Notes under the pieces: generated by a model
Databases searched by the model: none
What the model was told of the DNA's origin: nothing
The model's input: the letters and a program-made list of their open reading frames with translations, nothing else
Shown: piece after piece, positions 7,646 through 16,950 of the stretch
Layout: the number at the start of each line of letters is the position of its first letter
Position numbering within the stretch: position 1 is the stretch's first letter
Source of the DNA: Pararhodobacter sp. SW119
GTDB lineage: Bacteria > Pseudomonadota > Alphaproteobacteria > Rhodobacterales > Rhodobacteraceae
Direction of reading: 5' to 3'
DNA: 35,041 nt
Assembly: GCF_017811755.1 (NCBI RefSeq)
Contig: NZ_JADDJF010000034.1
Span: 1-35,041 of the forward strand
Position numbers and translations under genes: made by a program

Positions 7646-8506
7646 ATGAACCTCGATCAGCTTCGAACCTTTCTCTGGGTGGCCCGGCTCGGCGGCGTGA
7701 GGCGCGCGTCCGAGCAGATGAACGTTTCGCAACCCGCGGTCTCGGCACGCCTGCAGGCGCTCGAAGACTCGCTCCGCGTCCGGCTTCTGGATCGCACCAC
7801 GCGCGGGGTTAGCCTGACGCGTGAGGGCGAATTGCTGCGCGGCTACGCCGAGCAGATGTTCTTCGTCCAGCAGGAGATCCTGCAGCGCGTGGCCGACCGG
7901 TCGGGCGCCACGGGGCTGTTTCGGGTCGGCGCCTCTGAAACGGTCGCGGAATCCTGGCTGCCGCAGTTCCTCAAACGGCTGAGTGCCGAGTTTCCGCGCT
8001 TGGATCTGGAGCTGACGGTCGATATCTCGGTCAATCTGCGCGAGGCGCTGCTGGCCCGCCAGCTTGACCTCGCCTTCCTGATGGGCCCCATCTCCGAGTT
8101 CAGCGTGGCGAATACCGACCTGCCGGAATTTGCGCTGGGTTGGTATCGTGCGGCCGGCACCGAGACCGCGGATTTCCTCAGCAGCCCAGTGATCAGCTAT
8201 GCGCGCAACACGCGGCCCTACCGCGAACTGGTGGCCGAACTGGGCAAGCGCTACGGGCCGAAGGTACGTATCTACAGCTGCGCGTCGCTGTCGGCCAGCA
8301 TGCAGATGATCGCGTCGGGGATCGGTGTCGGTCCGGTCCCGATCGCACTGGCGCGAGAGCGCGTCGCGGCCGGTCAGCTGGAGCGGTTCGATCCGGGCTG
8401 GACGCCGGCGCCGCTGCGCTTCACGGCCTCCTGGGTGGCCGATCCCCACAACTCGCTGGCGGAGCGGTGCGCGGAGCTGGCGCAGGCGGTCGCAGAAGAT
8501 TGGTGA
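7646..8506 (+). CDS. LysR family transcriptional regulator
   Basis: 286 residues from the ATG at 7646. The N-terminal winged helix-turn-helix (about residues 1-60) has the classic pattern 'MNLDQLRTFLWVARLGG', 'ASEQMNVSQPAVSARLQALE' and 'LLDRTTRGVSLTREGE'. The rest is a LysR effector-binding domain (about 90-286). A longer open frame upstream is rejected because the family begins right at this Met. It precedes the oxoprolinase-TRAP operon by 93 bases in the same direction, so it is the likely local regulator, perhaps responding to the transported compound. A 6-bp inverted repeat in that gap (8510-8537) is a possible site. Confidence 0.9.
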   Translation: MNLDQLRTFLWVARLGGVRRASEQMNVSQPAVSARLQALEDSLRVRLLDRTTRGVSLTREGELLRGYAEQMFFVQQEILQRVADRSGATGLFRVGASETVAESWLPQFLKRLSAEFPRLDLELTVDISVNLREALLARQLDLAFLMGPISEFSVANTDLPEFALGWYRAAGTETADFLSSPVISYARNTRPYRELVAELGKRYGPKVRIYSCASLSASMQMIASGIGVGPVPIALARERVAAGQLERFDPGWTPAPLRFTASWVADPHNSLAERCAELAQAVAEDW

Positions 8507-8509
8507 TCG

Positions 8510-8537
8510 ATTTTGCTGATCGGATCTGCCTCAAAAT
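8510..8537. promoter_or_regulatory. Inverted repeat between lysR and the oxoprolinase gene
   Basis: ATTTTG (8510-8515) and CAAAAT (8532-8537) are separated by 16 bases in the 93-base gap. The position, just upstream of the catabolic operon, would suit LysR regulation. The exact T-N11-A form of a LysR box is not clear. Confidence 0.3.
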
Positions 8538-8599
8538 GAAAATTTGTACGGATTGCCAGTATCCGCGATGGTGCCTCCATCAAATCGGGGGACGAAAGC

Positions 8600-11500
8600 A
8601 TGTGGCAATTCTGGGTCGATCGTGGTGGCACCTTCACCGACATCGTGGCGCGCGCGCCAGACGGCATGCTGAGTTCGCACAAATTTCTTTCCGAGAACCC
8701 GGAACTCTACGCCGATGCCGCTGTGTACGGTATCAACCGCATCCTGTCCGAAGCGCCCGAGTCCGCGCCGGGCATCGCCGCGGTGCGCATGGGAACCACG
8801 GTCGCAACCAACGCGCTTCTCGAGCGCAAGGGCGATCCGACGCTCTTGATCGTCAACGCGGGTTTCGGCTATGTGCTGCGGATCGGCTATCAGGCTCGCC
8901 CGCGGCTTTTCGATCTGAACGTGACGCTGCCGGACGTGCTCTATACCCGGGTTGCCGAGGTGGCCGGGCGTCTGGACAGCGCAGGCAACGAGATTGTCCC
9001 GCTCGACGAGGCGGCGACGCGCACGGCGCTTCAGGCGGCGTTCGCGCAGGGGATCCGCGGCGTGGCGATCGGCTTCATCCACGGCTGGCTGAACCCCGCG
9101 CACGAGGCCCGCGTCGCCGCCATCGCGCTGGAAGTGGGTTTCACGCAGGTCACCAGCTCGCACGAGGTGGCGCGGCTGATCAAGCTGATCGCGCGGACCG
9201 ACACGGCGGTGGCCGATGCCTATCTCTCGCCGATCCTGCGGCGTTATGTCGACCGTGTCTCGGGCGCGCTGAAGCTGACGGGAAAGGGGCAGCTTGCGTT
9301 CATGCAGTCCTCGGGCGGGCTGACCGATGCGGCGAATTTCCGCGGCCGCGACGCGATCCTGTCGGGACCGGCGGGCGGCGTCGTCGGCATGGTCCAGACG
9401 GCGCTGGCGGCGGGGCTGAAGCGGCTGATCGGCTTTGACATGGGCGGCACCTCGACCGATGTCTGCCATTACAACGGCACGTTCGAGCGGGTCTACGAGA
9501 CCGAGGTGGCGGGCGTGCGGATGCGCGCCCCGATGCTGGACATTCACACTGTCGCGGCGGGCGGCGGGTCGGTCTGCGCGTTCCGTGACGGGCGCTACCA
9601 GGTGGGGCCGGACAGCGCCGGCGCCGATCCGGGCCCGGCCTGCTACCGGCGCGGGGGGCCGCTGACGGTGACCGACTGCAACGTGGTGCTGGGGCGCATT
9701 TCGGCGCGCGACTTTCCGGCCGTTTTCGGGCCCGAAGGTGACCAGCCACTGGACCGCGACGCGGCCGTTGCCGCCTGCACCCGGCTGGCCGAACAGGTCG
9801 CCGAGGAGACCGGCCTGCCCGTGGCGCGGCCCGAGGATGTGGCCGAGGGCTTCCTGCGCATTGCGCTGGAGAACATGGCCGCGGCGATCAAGAAGATCAG
9901 CGTCGAGCGCGGCCATGACGTGACGGGTTACACGCTGTGCTGCTTCGGCGGTGCCGGCGGGCAGCATGCCTGCGGCGTGGCCGAGGTGCTGCGCATCCGC
10001 CGCGCCTATCTGCATCCGCTGGCCGGGGTGCTCTCGGCCTATGGCATGGGCCTTGCGCATCTGACCGCGATGCGCCAGCAGCAGGCCAACCTGCCGGTGA
10101 CCGATGCCCGGGCGGCTGAAATCATCGCGGAACTGCGCACCGAGGCGCAGGGCGAACTGATCGAGCAGGGCGTGACCGGCGACGGCATCGTCACCCGCGA
10201 AGTTGCCTTCCTGCGCTATCCGGGCGCGGCGCAGACGCTCGAGGTGGCCTTCGACACGCCGGCGGCGATGACCGACGCCTTCGCACAGGCGCATCTGGTG
10301 CGCTTCGGCTTCGTGCCGGAAGGGGCCGCGCCCGAGATCGACATGCTCTCGGTCGAGGCGCGCGATAGTGCCGAGACCCTCGATCCCGCCATTCTGCCGG
10401 AGGCGCATGATCTGGCGGCGCCGGGCACCACGCCCGCCTGGCTTGACGGCGCGGACCGGCAGATCGGGCTTTTCCACCGCGACAGGCTTGCGCCGGGCGA
10501 GCGCATCGTGGGCCCGGCGCTGATCGCCGAACGCATCGGCACGGTGTTCGTTGCCGACGGTTGGGTGGCACAGGTCGACAGCGCGCTGGGGTTGCATCTG
10601 ACGCATGTGGCCGCGGTCGCGCATTCGGATCTGGGCGCGGCGTCGCTGGCCAGTCCCGACCCGGTCCTGCTGGAGGTGATGTCGAACCGCTTCATGTCGG
10701 TGGCCGAACAGATGGGCGGCACGCTCGCCAACACCGCGCAGTCGGTCAACATCAAGGAGCGCATGGACTTCTCCTGCGCGCTGTTCGATGCGGCCGGCAA
10801 TCTGGTCGCCAACGCCCCGCATGTCCCGGTGCATCTGGGCTCGATGTCGGACTCGGTGCGCGCCACGGCGCGCAGTTTCGCCGGGCGGATGGAACCGGGC
10901 GACGCCTTCATGCTGAACTCGCCCTTCGAGGGCGGCACGCATCTGCCCGACGTCACCGTCATCACGCCGGTCTTCGACGAGGCCGGCGGCGCGATCGTGA
11001 ACTATGTCGCCTCACGCGGGCATCACGCCGATATCGGCGGCACTACGCCCGGATCGCTGCCCCCCGACAGCCGCACGATCCACGACGAGGGCGTGATCTT
11101 CGGGCCGGTGCAGCTGGTGCGCAAGGGAAGGCTTTTGGAGCGCGAGACCCGCGAACGGCTGGCCTCCGGCCCGCATCCCTGCCGCCAGATCGACCAGAAC
11201 ATCGCCGATCTGGCCGCGCAGATCGCCGCGAACGAGACCGGCATCGCCGCCTTGCGCTCGATGCGGGCGGAATTCGGCGCCGATGTGGTCACGGCCTATA
11301 CCGCCCATGTCCAGGGCAATGCCGAACATGCCGTTCGTCAGGCAATTTCGGCGCTGAAGGACAGCACGTTCGAACTGCCGATGGACATCGGCGCGCGGAT
11401 CAGGGTGCAGATCCGCGTCGACCACGACGCGCAAGGGGCCGAGATCGACTTCACCGGCACCTCGCCGCAGCAGGATGGCAACTACAACGCGCCCCTGTCG

Positions 11501-12190
11501 ATCTGCCGTGCGGCGGTGCTCTATGTCTTCCGCTGCCTTGTCGGGCGGGACATCCCACTGAACGAGGGCTGCCTGAAGCCGCTCAAGCTGATCGTGCCCG
11601 AAGGCTGCATGATCAACCCGAGGCCCCCCGCCGCCGTCATCGCCGGCAATACCGAGGTCAGCCAGGCGATCACCGAGTGCCTCTTTGGCGCTCTGGGCGT
11701 GATCGCGGGCTCACAGGGGACGATGAACAATTTCGCCTGGGGCGACGCCCGCTTCCAGAACTACGAGACGATCTGCGGCGGTATGGGGGCGACCTCCAAG
11801 GGTCCCGGCGCCAGTGCGGTGCAGGTGCACATGACCAACACGCGCCTGACCGACCCCGAGATCCTGGAGACCCGGTTCCCGGTGCGGCTGGAAGAAATGG
11901 CGATCCGCCTTGGCTCGGGTGGGGCAGGGCAGCACGCGGGGGGCGACGGTATCCGCCGGCGGCTGCGCGCGCTCGGCCCGATGACCGCGACGCTCCTGAC
12001 CTCGAACCGGGTGCAGCAGCCGTACGGGCTGGCCGGCGGGCGGACGGGACAGCCGGGTGTCAATGCGGTCGTACGGGCCGATGGCGTCCTCAGCGCGTTG
12101 CAGGGTCGCGACCAGGTCGAACTGGCGGCCGGCGACTGCATCGTGATCGAAACGCCCGGCGGCGGCGGGTATGGTGATCCGGAGTCCTGA
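8600..12190 (+). CDS. 5-oxoprolinase / hydantoinase family, HyuA-HyuB fused
   Basis: At 1196 residues this is near the size of single-chain 5-oxoprolinases. 5-oxoprolinase opens the lactam ring of 5-oxo-L-proline using ATP to give L-glutamate in the cytoplasm. Residues about 1-685 form the HyuA half: N-terminal '[12 protein letters not shown]' phosphate-binding motif, '[14 protein letters not shown]', and '[11 protein letters not shown]' near residue 280. Residues about 687-1196 form the HyuB half starting '[20 protein letters not shown]', with 'HVPVHLGSM', 'HHADIGG' and a glycine-rich C-terminus. GGGGGA lies 7 bases before the ATG. It heads the operon with a D-glutamate cyclase-like gene and TRAP genes, supporting action on 5-oxoproline or a close lactam. 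N-methylhydantoinase or another ring-opening activity cannot be excluded. Confidence 0.85.
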   Translation: MWQFWVDRGGTFTDIVARAPDGMLSSHKFLSENPELYADAAVYGINRILSEAPESAPGIAAVRMGTTVATNALLERKGDPTLLIVNAGFGYVLRIGYQARPRLFDLNVTLPDVLYTRVAEVAGRLDSAGNEIVPLDEAATRTALQAAFAQGIRGVAIGFIHGWLNPAHEARVAAIALEVGFTQVTSSHEVARLIKLIARTDTAVADAYLSPILRRYVDRVSGALKLTGKGQLAFMQSSGGLTDAANFRGRDAILSGPAGGVVGMVQTALAAGLKRLIGFDMGGTSTDVCHYNGTFERVYETEVAGVRMRAPMLDIHTVAAGGGSVCAFRDGRYQVGPDSAGADPGPACYRRGGPLTVTDCNVVLGRISARDFPAVFGPEGDQPLDRDAAVAACTRLAEQVAEETGLPVARPEDVAEGFLRIALENMAAAIKKISVERGHDVTGYTLCCFGGAGGQHACGVAEVLRIRRAYLHPLAGVLSAYGMGLAHLTAMRQQQANLPVTDARAAEIIAELRTEAQGELIEQGVTGDGIVTREVAFLRYPGAAQTLEVAFDTPAAMTDAFAQAHLVRFGFVPEGAAPEIDMLSVEARDSAETLDPAILPEAHDLAAPGTTPAWLDGADRQIGLFHRDRLAPGERIVGPALIAERIGTVFVADGWVAQVDSALGLHLTHVAAVAHSDLGAASLASPDPVLLEVMSNRFMSVAEQMGGTLANTAQSVNIKERMDFSCALFDAAGNLVANAPHVPVHLGSMSDSVRATARSFAGRMEPGDAFMLNSPFEGGTHLPDVTVITPVFDEAGGAIVNYVASRGHHADIGGTTPGSLPPDSRTIHDEGVIFGPVQLVRKGRLLERETRERLASGPHPCRQIDQNIADLAAQIAANETGIAALRSMRAEFGADVVTAYTAHVQGNAEHAVRQAISALKDSTFELPMDIGARIRVQIRVDHDAQGAEIDFTGTSPQQDGNYNAPLSICRAAVLYVFRCLVGRDIPLNEGCLKPLKLIVPEGCMINPRPPAAVIAGNTEVSQAITECLFGALGVIAGSQGTMNNFAWGDARFQNYETICGGMGATSKGPGASAVQVHMTNTRLTDPEILETRFPVRLEEMAIRLGSGGAGQHAGGDGIRRRLRALGPMTATLLTSNRVQQPYGLAGGRTGQPGVNAVVRADGVLSALQGRDQVELAAGDCIVIETPGGGGYGDPES

Positions 12191-12273
12191 TCGATGGTGA
12201 TCCGAAACCATTATTTGACCCGATACCCCAGTCGCGCGACACTGAAGCCCTCAATACGAAATGCGAGCATGCC

Positions 12274-13065
12274 ATGAACCGCCAGGATCTTTCGGCACTC
12301 CGTGAAACCATCCGCTCGGGCGCCTTCTCGGGCCACACCGCCGGGCTGGCGCCGGGCAAGCTGCAATGCAACCTCGCCATCCTGCCGGAATCGCACGCGC
12401 TCGACTTCCTGCGCTTCTGCCTGCGTAACCCGAAACCCTGCCCGATCGTCGCAGTCGGTGAGACAGGCGATCCCATGCTCTACACGCTCGGGCGCGACAT
12501 CGACGTGCGCCGCGACACGCCGCGCTACCGGCTCTACCGAGACGGGCGCTTCGCCGCCGAGATGACCGACATCACCGAGCACTGGCACGACGACATGGTG
12601 ACGGTGGCGCTGGGTTGTTCCTTCACCTTCGAGCGCGCGCTGATGGCGGCCGGAATCCCGATGCGCCACATCGAACGCGACGTCACGGTCCCGATGTATC
12701 GCACCAGCCTGCCGCTGGTGTCCGCCGGGCCGTTCGGCGGCACCATGGTCGTTTCGATGCGCCCGCTGCGCGGCGGCGATATCGCCCGCGCCGCTGAGAT
12801 CAGCGCCCGCTATCCGCTCGCGCACGGCGCGCCGGTGCATGTCGGCAATCCCGCCGCGATCGGGATCGACAATCTGGATCGCCCCGACTGGGGCGACCCG
12901 GTGCCGGTCCATGACGACGAGATCCCGGTTTTCTGGGGCTGCGGCGTGACGCCCCAGAACGCGCTGCTCGCCGCCCGCGTGCCGCTGGTCATCACCCACG
13001 CTCCCGGCCACATGCTGATCAGCGATATCGACGAGGACGCGCCGATACCGATTCTAGCCGACTGA
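12274..13065 (+). CDS. DUF1445 protein, D-glutamate cyclase-like (putative hydro-lyase)
   Basis: 263 residues, typical for the DUF1445/putative hydro-lyase family. Recognisable conserved blocks are 'HTAGLAPGKLQCNLAILP', 'ALGCSFTFERALMAAGIP', 'AGPFGGTMVVSMRPL', 'DEIPVFWGCGVTPQ' and the C-terminal 'ITHAPGHMLISD'. The related domain of mammalian DGLUCY converts D-glutamate to 5-oxo-D-proline and water; many bacterial members are annotated only as hydro-lyases. It lies 83 bases after the oxoprolinase gene and 33 before the TRAP binding-protein gene, clearly in the same operon. No strong Shine-Dalgarno precedes the ATG. The link to 5-oxoproline is inferred from family and neighbours; the actual substrate and direction are unknown. 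Confidence 0.8.
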   Translation: MNRQDLSALRETIRSGAFSGHTAGLAPGKLQCNLAILPESHALDFLRFCLRNPKPCPIVAVGETGDPMLYTLGRDIDVRRDTPRYRLYRDGRFAAEMTDITEHWHDDMVTVALGCSFTFERALMAAGIPMRHIERDVTVPMYRTSLPLVSAGPFGGTMVVSMRPLRGGDIARAAEISARYPLAHGAPVHVGNPAAIGIDNLDRPDWGDPVPVHDDEIPVFWGCGVTPQNALLAARVPLVITHAPGHMLISDIDEDAPIPILAD

Positions 13066-13098
13066 GACCAACCACCACCAACCAACGGGGAAGAAACC

Positions 13099-14139
13099 AT
13101 GAAACTGAAACTCGCAACCGCCTTCCTGGTGACCAGCGCGCTTGCCGTGCCGGCCCAGGCCGAGATGCTGTCGGTGGTCGGCAGCTGGTCGAACCTGCCT
13201 CTGCACCGCCAGTACGAGGCGCCGTTCTGGAACGAGATCCTGCCCGATGCCTCGGGCGGGGATATCGAGGTCGCGCTGACCACCCATAACGAGATGGGGC
13301 TCGGCGTCGGCGACGTCTTCAACCTTCTCGCCGAGGGCGTCTACGACGTGGCGATGACCGTGGGCGACTACGCCGTGGCCGACGCACCGGAGCTTGAGGC
13401 GCTCGATGTGCCGCTGATCGCGCTCGACGCCGAGAGCGCGCGCGCCAAGACCGAGGCCGCGCGCCCGATGGTCGAGGACATCTTCCGCGACCGCTTCAAC
13501 AGCCATGTGCTGGCCATCGCCCCCTATCCACCGCAGATCGTCTTCTGCAACGCCGAGATTGCCGGGCTCGAGGATCTGCGCGGGTTGAAGGTGCGCGGCT
13601 CCGGGCGGATGACGGCGAAACTTCTGGAAGCGCTGGGCGCCGAAGGCGTGAACGTCGATTTCGGCGAGGTTCCGGGCGCGCTGCAACGCGGCGCCATCGA
13701 CTGTGCGGTGACCGGCGCCGGATCGGGCTACAATGCCGGCTGGTGGGAAGTGTCCTCGCATCTTCTGACGCTACCGCTGGGCGGCTGGGATCCGGTCGTC
13801 ACCGCGATCAACCTCGACCGCTGGAACAGCCTCAGCGCCGAGATGCAGGAACTGATCACCACCGAGATCAAGACCAGTTTCGAGGATCCGGCCTGGGCCT
13901 CGGCGCAGGATGCGCTGGTCAACGACGTGGCCTGCCTGACCGGCATCGGCGACTGCCCGCACGGCGAGTCGCGTTCGATGGTGCTGGTCGAGGCGAGCGA
14001 GGAGGATTTCGCTACCGCGCGCAGGATCCTGGAGACCGAGGTGCTGCCGGATTGGGCGGCCCGCGCCGGAAGCGACTGGGCAACGCGCTGGAACGAAGAG
14101 GTCGGATCGGTCGTCGGCGTGACGGTCCCGGTGAACTGA
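13099..14139 (+). CDS. TRAP transporter substrate-binding protein (DctP family)
   Basis: A 346-residue periplasmic protein with a signal peptide (residues 1-21, MKLKL... ending AQA). It captures an organic acid and delivers it to the DctQ-DctM permease. It has the usual 'GLKVRGSGR' motif, where Arg166 would bind a carboxylate, as well as 'AEGVYDVAMTVGDYA' and a 'GAIDCAVTGAGSGYNAGWWEV' segment. It is preceded by the D-glutamate cyclase-like gene (33 bases) and followed by dctQ (30 bases). Given the enzymes beside it, the ligand may be 5-oxoproline, D-glutamate or a related carboxylate; some Bordetella DctP proteins are known to bind pyroglutamate. The ligand cannot be read from sequence. Confidence 0.92.
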   Translation: MKLKLATAFLVTSALAVPAQAEMLSVVGSWSNLPLHRQYEAPFWNEILPDASGGDIEVALTTHNEMGLGVGDVFNLLAEGVYDVAMTVGDYAVADAPELEALDVPLIALDAESARAKTEAARPMVEDIFRDRFNSHVLAIAPYPPQIVFCNAEIAGLEDLRGLKVRGSGRMTAKLLEALGAEGVNVDFGEVPGALQRGAIDCAVTGAGSGYNAGWWEVSSHLLTLPLGGWDPVVTAINLDRWNSLSAEMQELITTEIKTSFEDPAWASAQDALVNDVACLTGIGDCPHGESRSMVLVEASEEDFATARRILETEVLPDWAARAGSDWATRWNEEVGSVVGVTVPVN

Positions 14140-14169
14140 ACGCGAAACCTGCAAGGGATCGGACGCCAC

Positions 14170-14730
14170 ATGGCACTGCGCCTTCTTGAATTTCTCAAAT
14201 GGTTCAATCGCGGCATCGCGCTTGCGGTCGGGCTGGGGCTGCTGGCCTGTGTCGCCTTCGTTCTGATCGAGATCACCTTGCGACGGCTCGGCTCGTCGCT
14301 GGGTGGCACCACCGAGATTACCGGCTACGTCATGGCGGTGGCCACCGCCTGGGGCATGGGATTTGCGCTGATGGAACTGGCGCATGTCCGCATCGAGATG
14401 CTGCGCACGCAACTCGCGCAATGGGGGCGGGTGATGCTGGACCTCATAGCAATGCTGGCGATGTCGGGAACGGTCGTGCTGATCGCATTCCGCGCCTGGC
14501 CGGTCCTGTCCCGCAGCATCGCCAACGACTCGCGTGCCAATACCGTTCTGGAAACCCCGCTGTGGATCCCGCAAAGCCTGTGGTTCGCCGGCTGGGCTTG
14601 GTTTGCCTTTATGACCTGCGCGGTCACGCTGATCGTACTGGTGCTGATCCTTCAGGGTCGGCTCGGGCAGGTCGAAGCCGCCATCGGTCCCGGCAACGAG
14701 GTCGACGCCGAGTTGGAGCACGCGAAATGA
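14170..14730 (+). CDS. TRAP transporter small permease (DctQ family)
   Basis: 186 residues with four predicted transmembrane helices (about 18-38, 53-73, 91-112 and 136-160). The family motif region 'LRRLGSSLGGTTEITGYVMAVATAWGM' is present. It forms the small membrane subunit of the sodium-driven importer with DctM. Its stop overlaps the dctM start (ATGA, 14727-14730), which suggests translational coupling and equal dosage. Confidence 0.92.
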   Translation: MALRLLEFLKWFNRGIALAVGLGLLACVAFVLIEITLRRLGSSLGGTTEITGYVMAVATAWGMGFALMELAHVRIEMLRTQLAQWGRVMLDLIAMLAMSGTVVLIAFRAWPVLSRSIANDSRANTVLETPLWIPQSLWFAGWAWFAFMTCAVTLIVLVLILQGRLGQVEAAIGPGNEVDAELEHAK

Positions 14731-16007
14731 TCCTCTATGTCTCGGTCGGGCTTCTCGGCCTTCTGTCGCTGACGATCCCTGTGGGGATCGTGCTTTTCCT
14801 GCTTGGCATCGGGATCGACCAGTTCTTTACGCCGTTCCCGCTGGTTCGCGGCATGGGGCAGATGATCTGGTCAGCCTCGAACAGCTCCACCCTGATCGCG
14901 ATCCCGTTCTTCGTGCTTCTCGGCGAGGTGCTCGTGCGCGGGGGCGTCGCCGCCAAAACCTACGGCGCGCTCGACAAATGGATGAGCTGGCTGCCCGGCG
15001 GGCTGATCCATGCCAATATCGGGACGGCGACGATGTTCTCGGCAACCTCAGGCTCGTCAGTCGCGACCGCCGCGACCGTCGCCACCGTCGCCATGCCGCA
15101 GGCCGAAAAGCTCGGCTATGACCCGCGGCTCTTTTCCGGCGCGATCGCGGCGGGCGGTACGCTGGGGATCATGATCCCGCCCTCGATCAATCTGATCGTC
15201 TATGGGTTTCTCACCGAAAGCTCGATCCCGCAGCTTTTCCTCGCGGGCCTCATTCCGGGGCTTCTTCTGGCGGTCGCCTTCAGCGTGGTAACCGCGCTGA
15301 TCTGCATGTTGCGTCCGAACCTGGGGGGCGAGCGGCGATTTTTCCCGCTGCGGGAGATGCTGGCCGGGCTCGTCCATCTGATCCCGATTCTGATCCTTTT
15401 CGCGGCCATCGTCGGCTCGATCTACCGGGGCTGGGCAACGCCGACCGAGGCCGCCGCGGTGGGGGTCGGCATGGCCTTCCTGATCGCCGCCTTTTCGGGC
15501 GGGGTGAACTGGCCGATGCTGCATGAGGCACTTTTGGGCACGATGCGCATCACGGCCATGATAATGCTCGTGGTTCTCGGCGCGGCGTTTCTCAACTTCA
15601 CGTTGTCGGCCGCCGGGCTTGGGCGCGAATTGCGCGCCTTCATGGACGGTCTGGGCTTGTCGCCCTTGATGATGCTGATGGTCATCGTGCTGATCTACAT
15701 CGTGCTCGGTTTCTTCATCGAGACGCTGTCGCTGATGGTGGTGACGATCCCGATCATGGTGCCGATCGTCGTCGGCCTCGGCTATGACGCGATCTGGTTC
15801 GGCATCCTGATGATCGTGCTGGTCGAGATGGCGTTGATCACGCCACCTGTCGGGCTGAACCTCTATGTCGTGCAGGGCGCGCGAAAAAGCGGCAGATTGT
15901 CCGAAGTCATGGTTGGCTGCATCCCCTATGCGCTGATCATGCTCTTGATGGCCTTTGCCCTGATCGCCTTTCCCGGTCTCGCTCTCTGGCTGCCGGCGAA
16001 CCTGTGA
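14727..16007 (+). CDS. TRAP transporter large permease (DctM family)
   Basis: 426 residues from the ATG that overlaps the dctQ stop. It is very hydrophobic, with about 12 helices, and forms the transport channel of the TRAP system. Conserved DctM features include 'IPFFVLLGEVLVRGGVA', 'FSATSGSSVATAATVATVAMPQ', 'GGTLGIMIPPSINLIVYGFLTE' and 'ITPPVGLNLYVVQG'. An ORF in the other frame that starts upstream is discarded because the family begins at this Met. A DUF2848 gene follows after 42 bases. Confidence 0.95.
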   Translation: MILYVSVGLLGLLSLTIPVGIVLFLLGIGIDQFFTPFPLVRGMGQMIWSASNSSTLIAIPFFVLLGEVLVRGGVAAKTYGALDKWMSWLPGGLIHANIGTATMFSATSGSSVATAATVATVAMPQAEKLGYDPRLFSGAIAAGGTLGIMIPPSINLIVYGFLTESSIPQLFLAGLIPGLLLAVAFSVVTALICMLRPNLGGERRFFPLREMLAGLVHLIPILILFAAIVGSIYRGWATPTEAAAVGVGMAFLIAAFSGGVNWPMLHEALLGTMRITAMIMLVVLGAAFLNFTLSAAGLGRELRAFMDGLGLSPLMMLMVIVLIYIVLGFFIETLSLMVVTIPIMVPIVVGLGYDAIWFGILMIVLVEMALITPPVGLNLYVVQGARKSGRLSEVMVGCIPYALIMLLMAFALIAFPGLALWLPANL

Positions 16008-16049
16008 TGCGACTCGCAAACCTGCGTGACACTGGTAATGGAGGCTTCC

Positions 16050-16730
16050 ATGACAACTGAACTCACGTTCGAGGCCGAGGGACGCGCGCACAGGATCGCT
16101 GTCTCGCAGCTGATTGTCGCGGGCTGGACCGGGCGGGATATGAAGGCGGTCCAGCACCACATCGACGAGCTTGCCGCGTTGGGCGTGCCCGCTCCGTCCA
16201 CGGTCCCGCTCCACTACCGGGTCGCGGCGGGATTGCTCAGCACCACCGACCGCCTGCAGGTGCTGGAGAATGAGACCTCGGGTGAGGCCGAGCCGCTTCT
16301 GATCCACGACGGCCAGACGCTCTGGCTCGGCCTCGGCTCCGATCACACCGACCGCGGGCTCGAGACCGTTTCGGTCGCGCACGCCAAACAGGCGTGCGGC
16401 AAGCCGGTCGCTACCGGCCTCTGGCGATTTGACGCACTAGCCGACCGCCTTGACACGCTCGAACTGGCGTCCTTCGTTCGCGAGGATGCGGATGCCGACT
16501 GGATTCCCTATCAACGCGGCACCCTCGCCGAGATCCGGCCGCTCGCCGATCTCATGGCCGCTCTTCCCGATGGTGGCCTGCGTCCGGGAATGGCCATGCT
16601 CTGCGGTACCCTTGCTGCCATCGGCGGCGTTCGCCCGGCTCGGCATTTCCGCATGGAACTGACCGATCCGGAAACCGGTCGGCACCTTTCGCACAGCTAC
16701 GCGGTCGAGGCGCTGCCGGTCGTCGCCTGA
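16050..16730 (+). CDS. DUF2848 family protein
   Basis: 226 residues starting at the ATG at 16050. GGAGG (16040-16044) sits 5 bases upstream, so the GTG at 16026 in the same frame is not needed. DUF2848 is an uncharacterised family. The conserved segment 'WLGLGSDHTDRGLETVSVAHAKQACGKP' has charged residues (Asp, His, Asp, Arg, Glu) that could bind metal or substrate, reminiscent of fumarylacetoacetate hydrolase-like enzymes, but this is a loose likeness. There is no signal peptide, so it is cytoplasmic. It is the last gene of the oxoprolinase-TRAP operon, so it probably acts in the same pathway. No terminator is seen in the 220-base gap after it. Confidence 0.8.
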   Translation: MTTELTFEAEGRAHRIAVSQLIVAGWTGRDMKAVQHHIDELAALGVPAPSTVPLHYRVAAGLLSTTDRLQVLENETSGEAEPLLIHDGQTLWLGLGSDHTDRGLETVSVAHAKQACGKPVATGLWRFDALADRLDTLELASFVREDADADWIPYQRGTLAEIRPLADLMAALPDGGLRPGMAMLCGTLAAIGGVRPARHFRMELTDPETGRHLSHSYAVEALPVVA

Positions 16731-16950
16731 AATACCTGCCCTTGTTGGCCGTCATCCGCCGCAAGCGTTTGCGCCAACCTCGGATTCCCGCGCGGTCCGA
16801 ATTCCGCAATAAACCTCTTTCTGCATAACGGACAGGTGCGCGATCCGGGACTTTCCATTCCCGTCCTGCACGGGTAGGTTGCGGCTAAACAACGCTCCGG
16901 TTGAAATGTCGGACGACGCGACCCGCAGCATGCGGGGCAAAGAGGTCGGA

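Noticed and set aside
8531-10942. 803-residue open frame on the minus strand opposite the oxoprolinase gene
   Set aside because: Low-complexity Arg/His-rich composition typical of a shadow frame; the oxoprolinase product on the + strand is clear.
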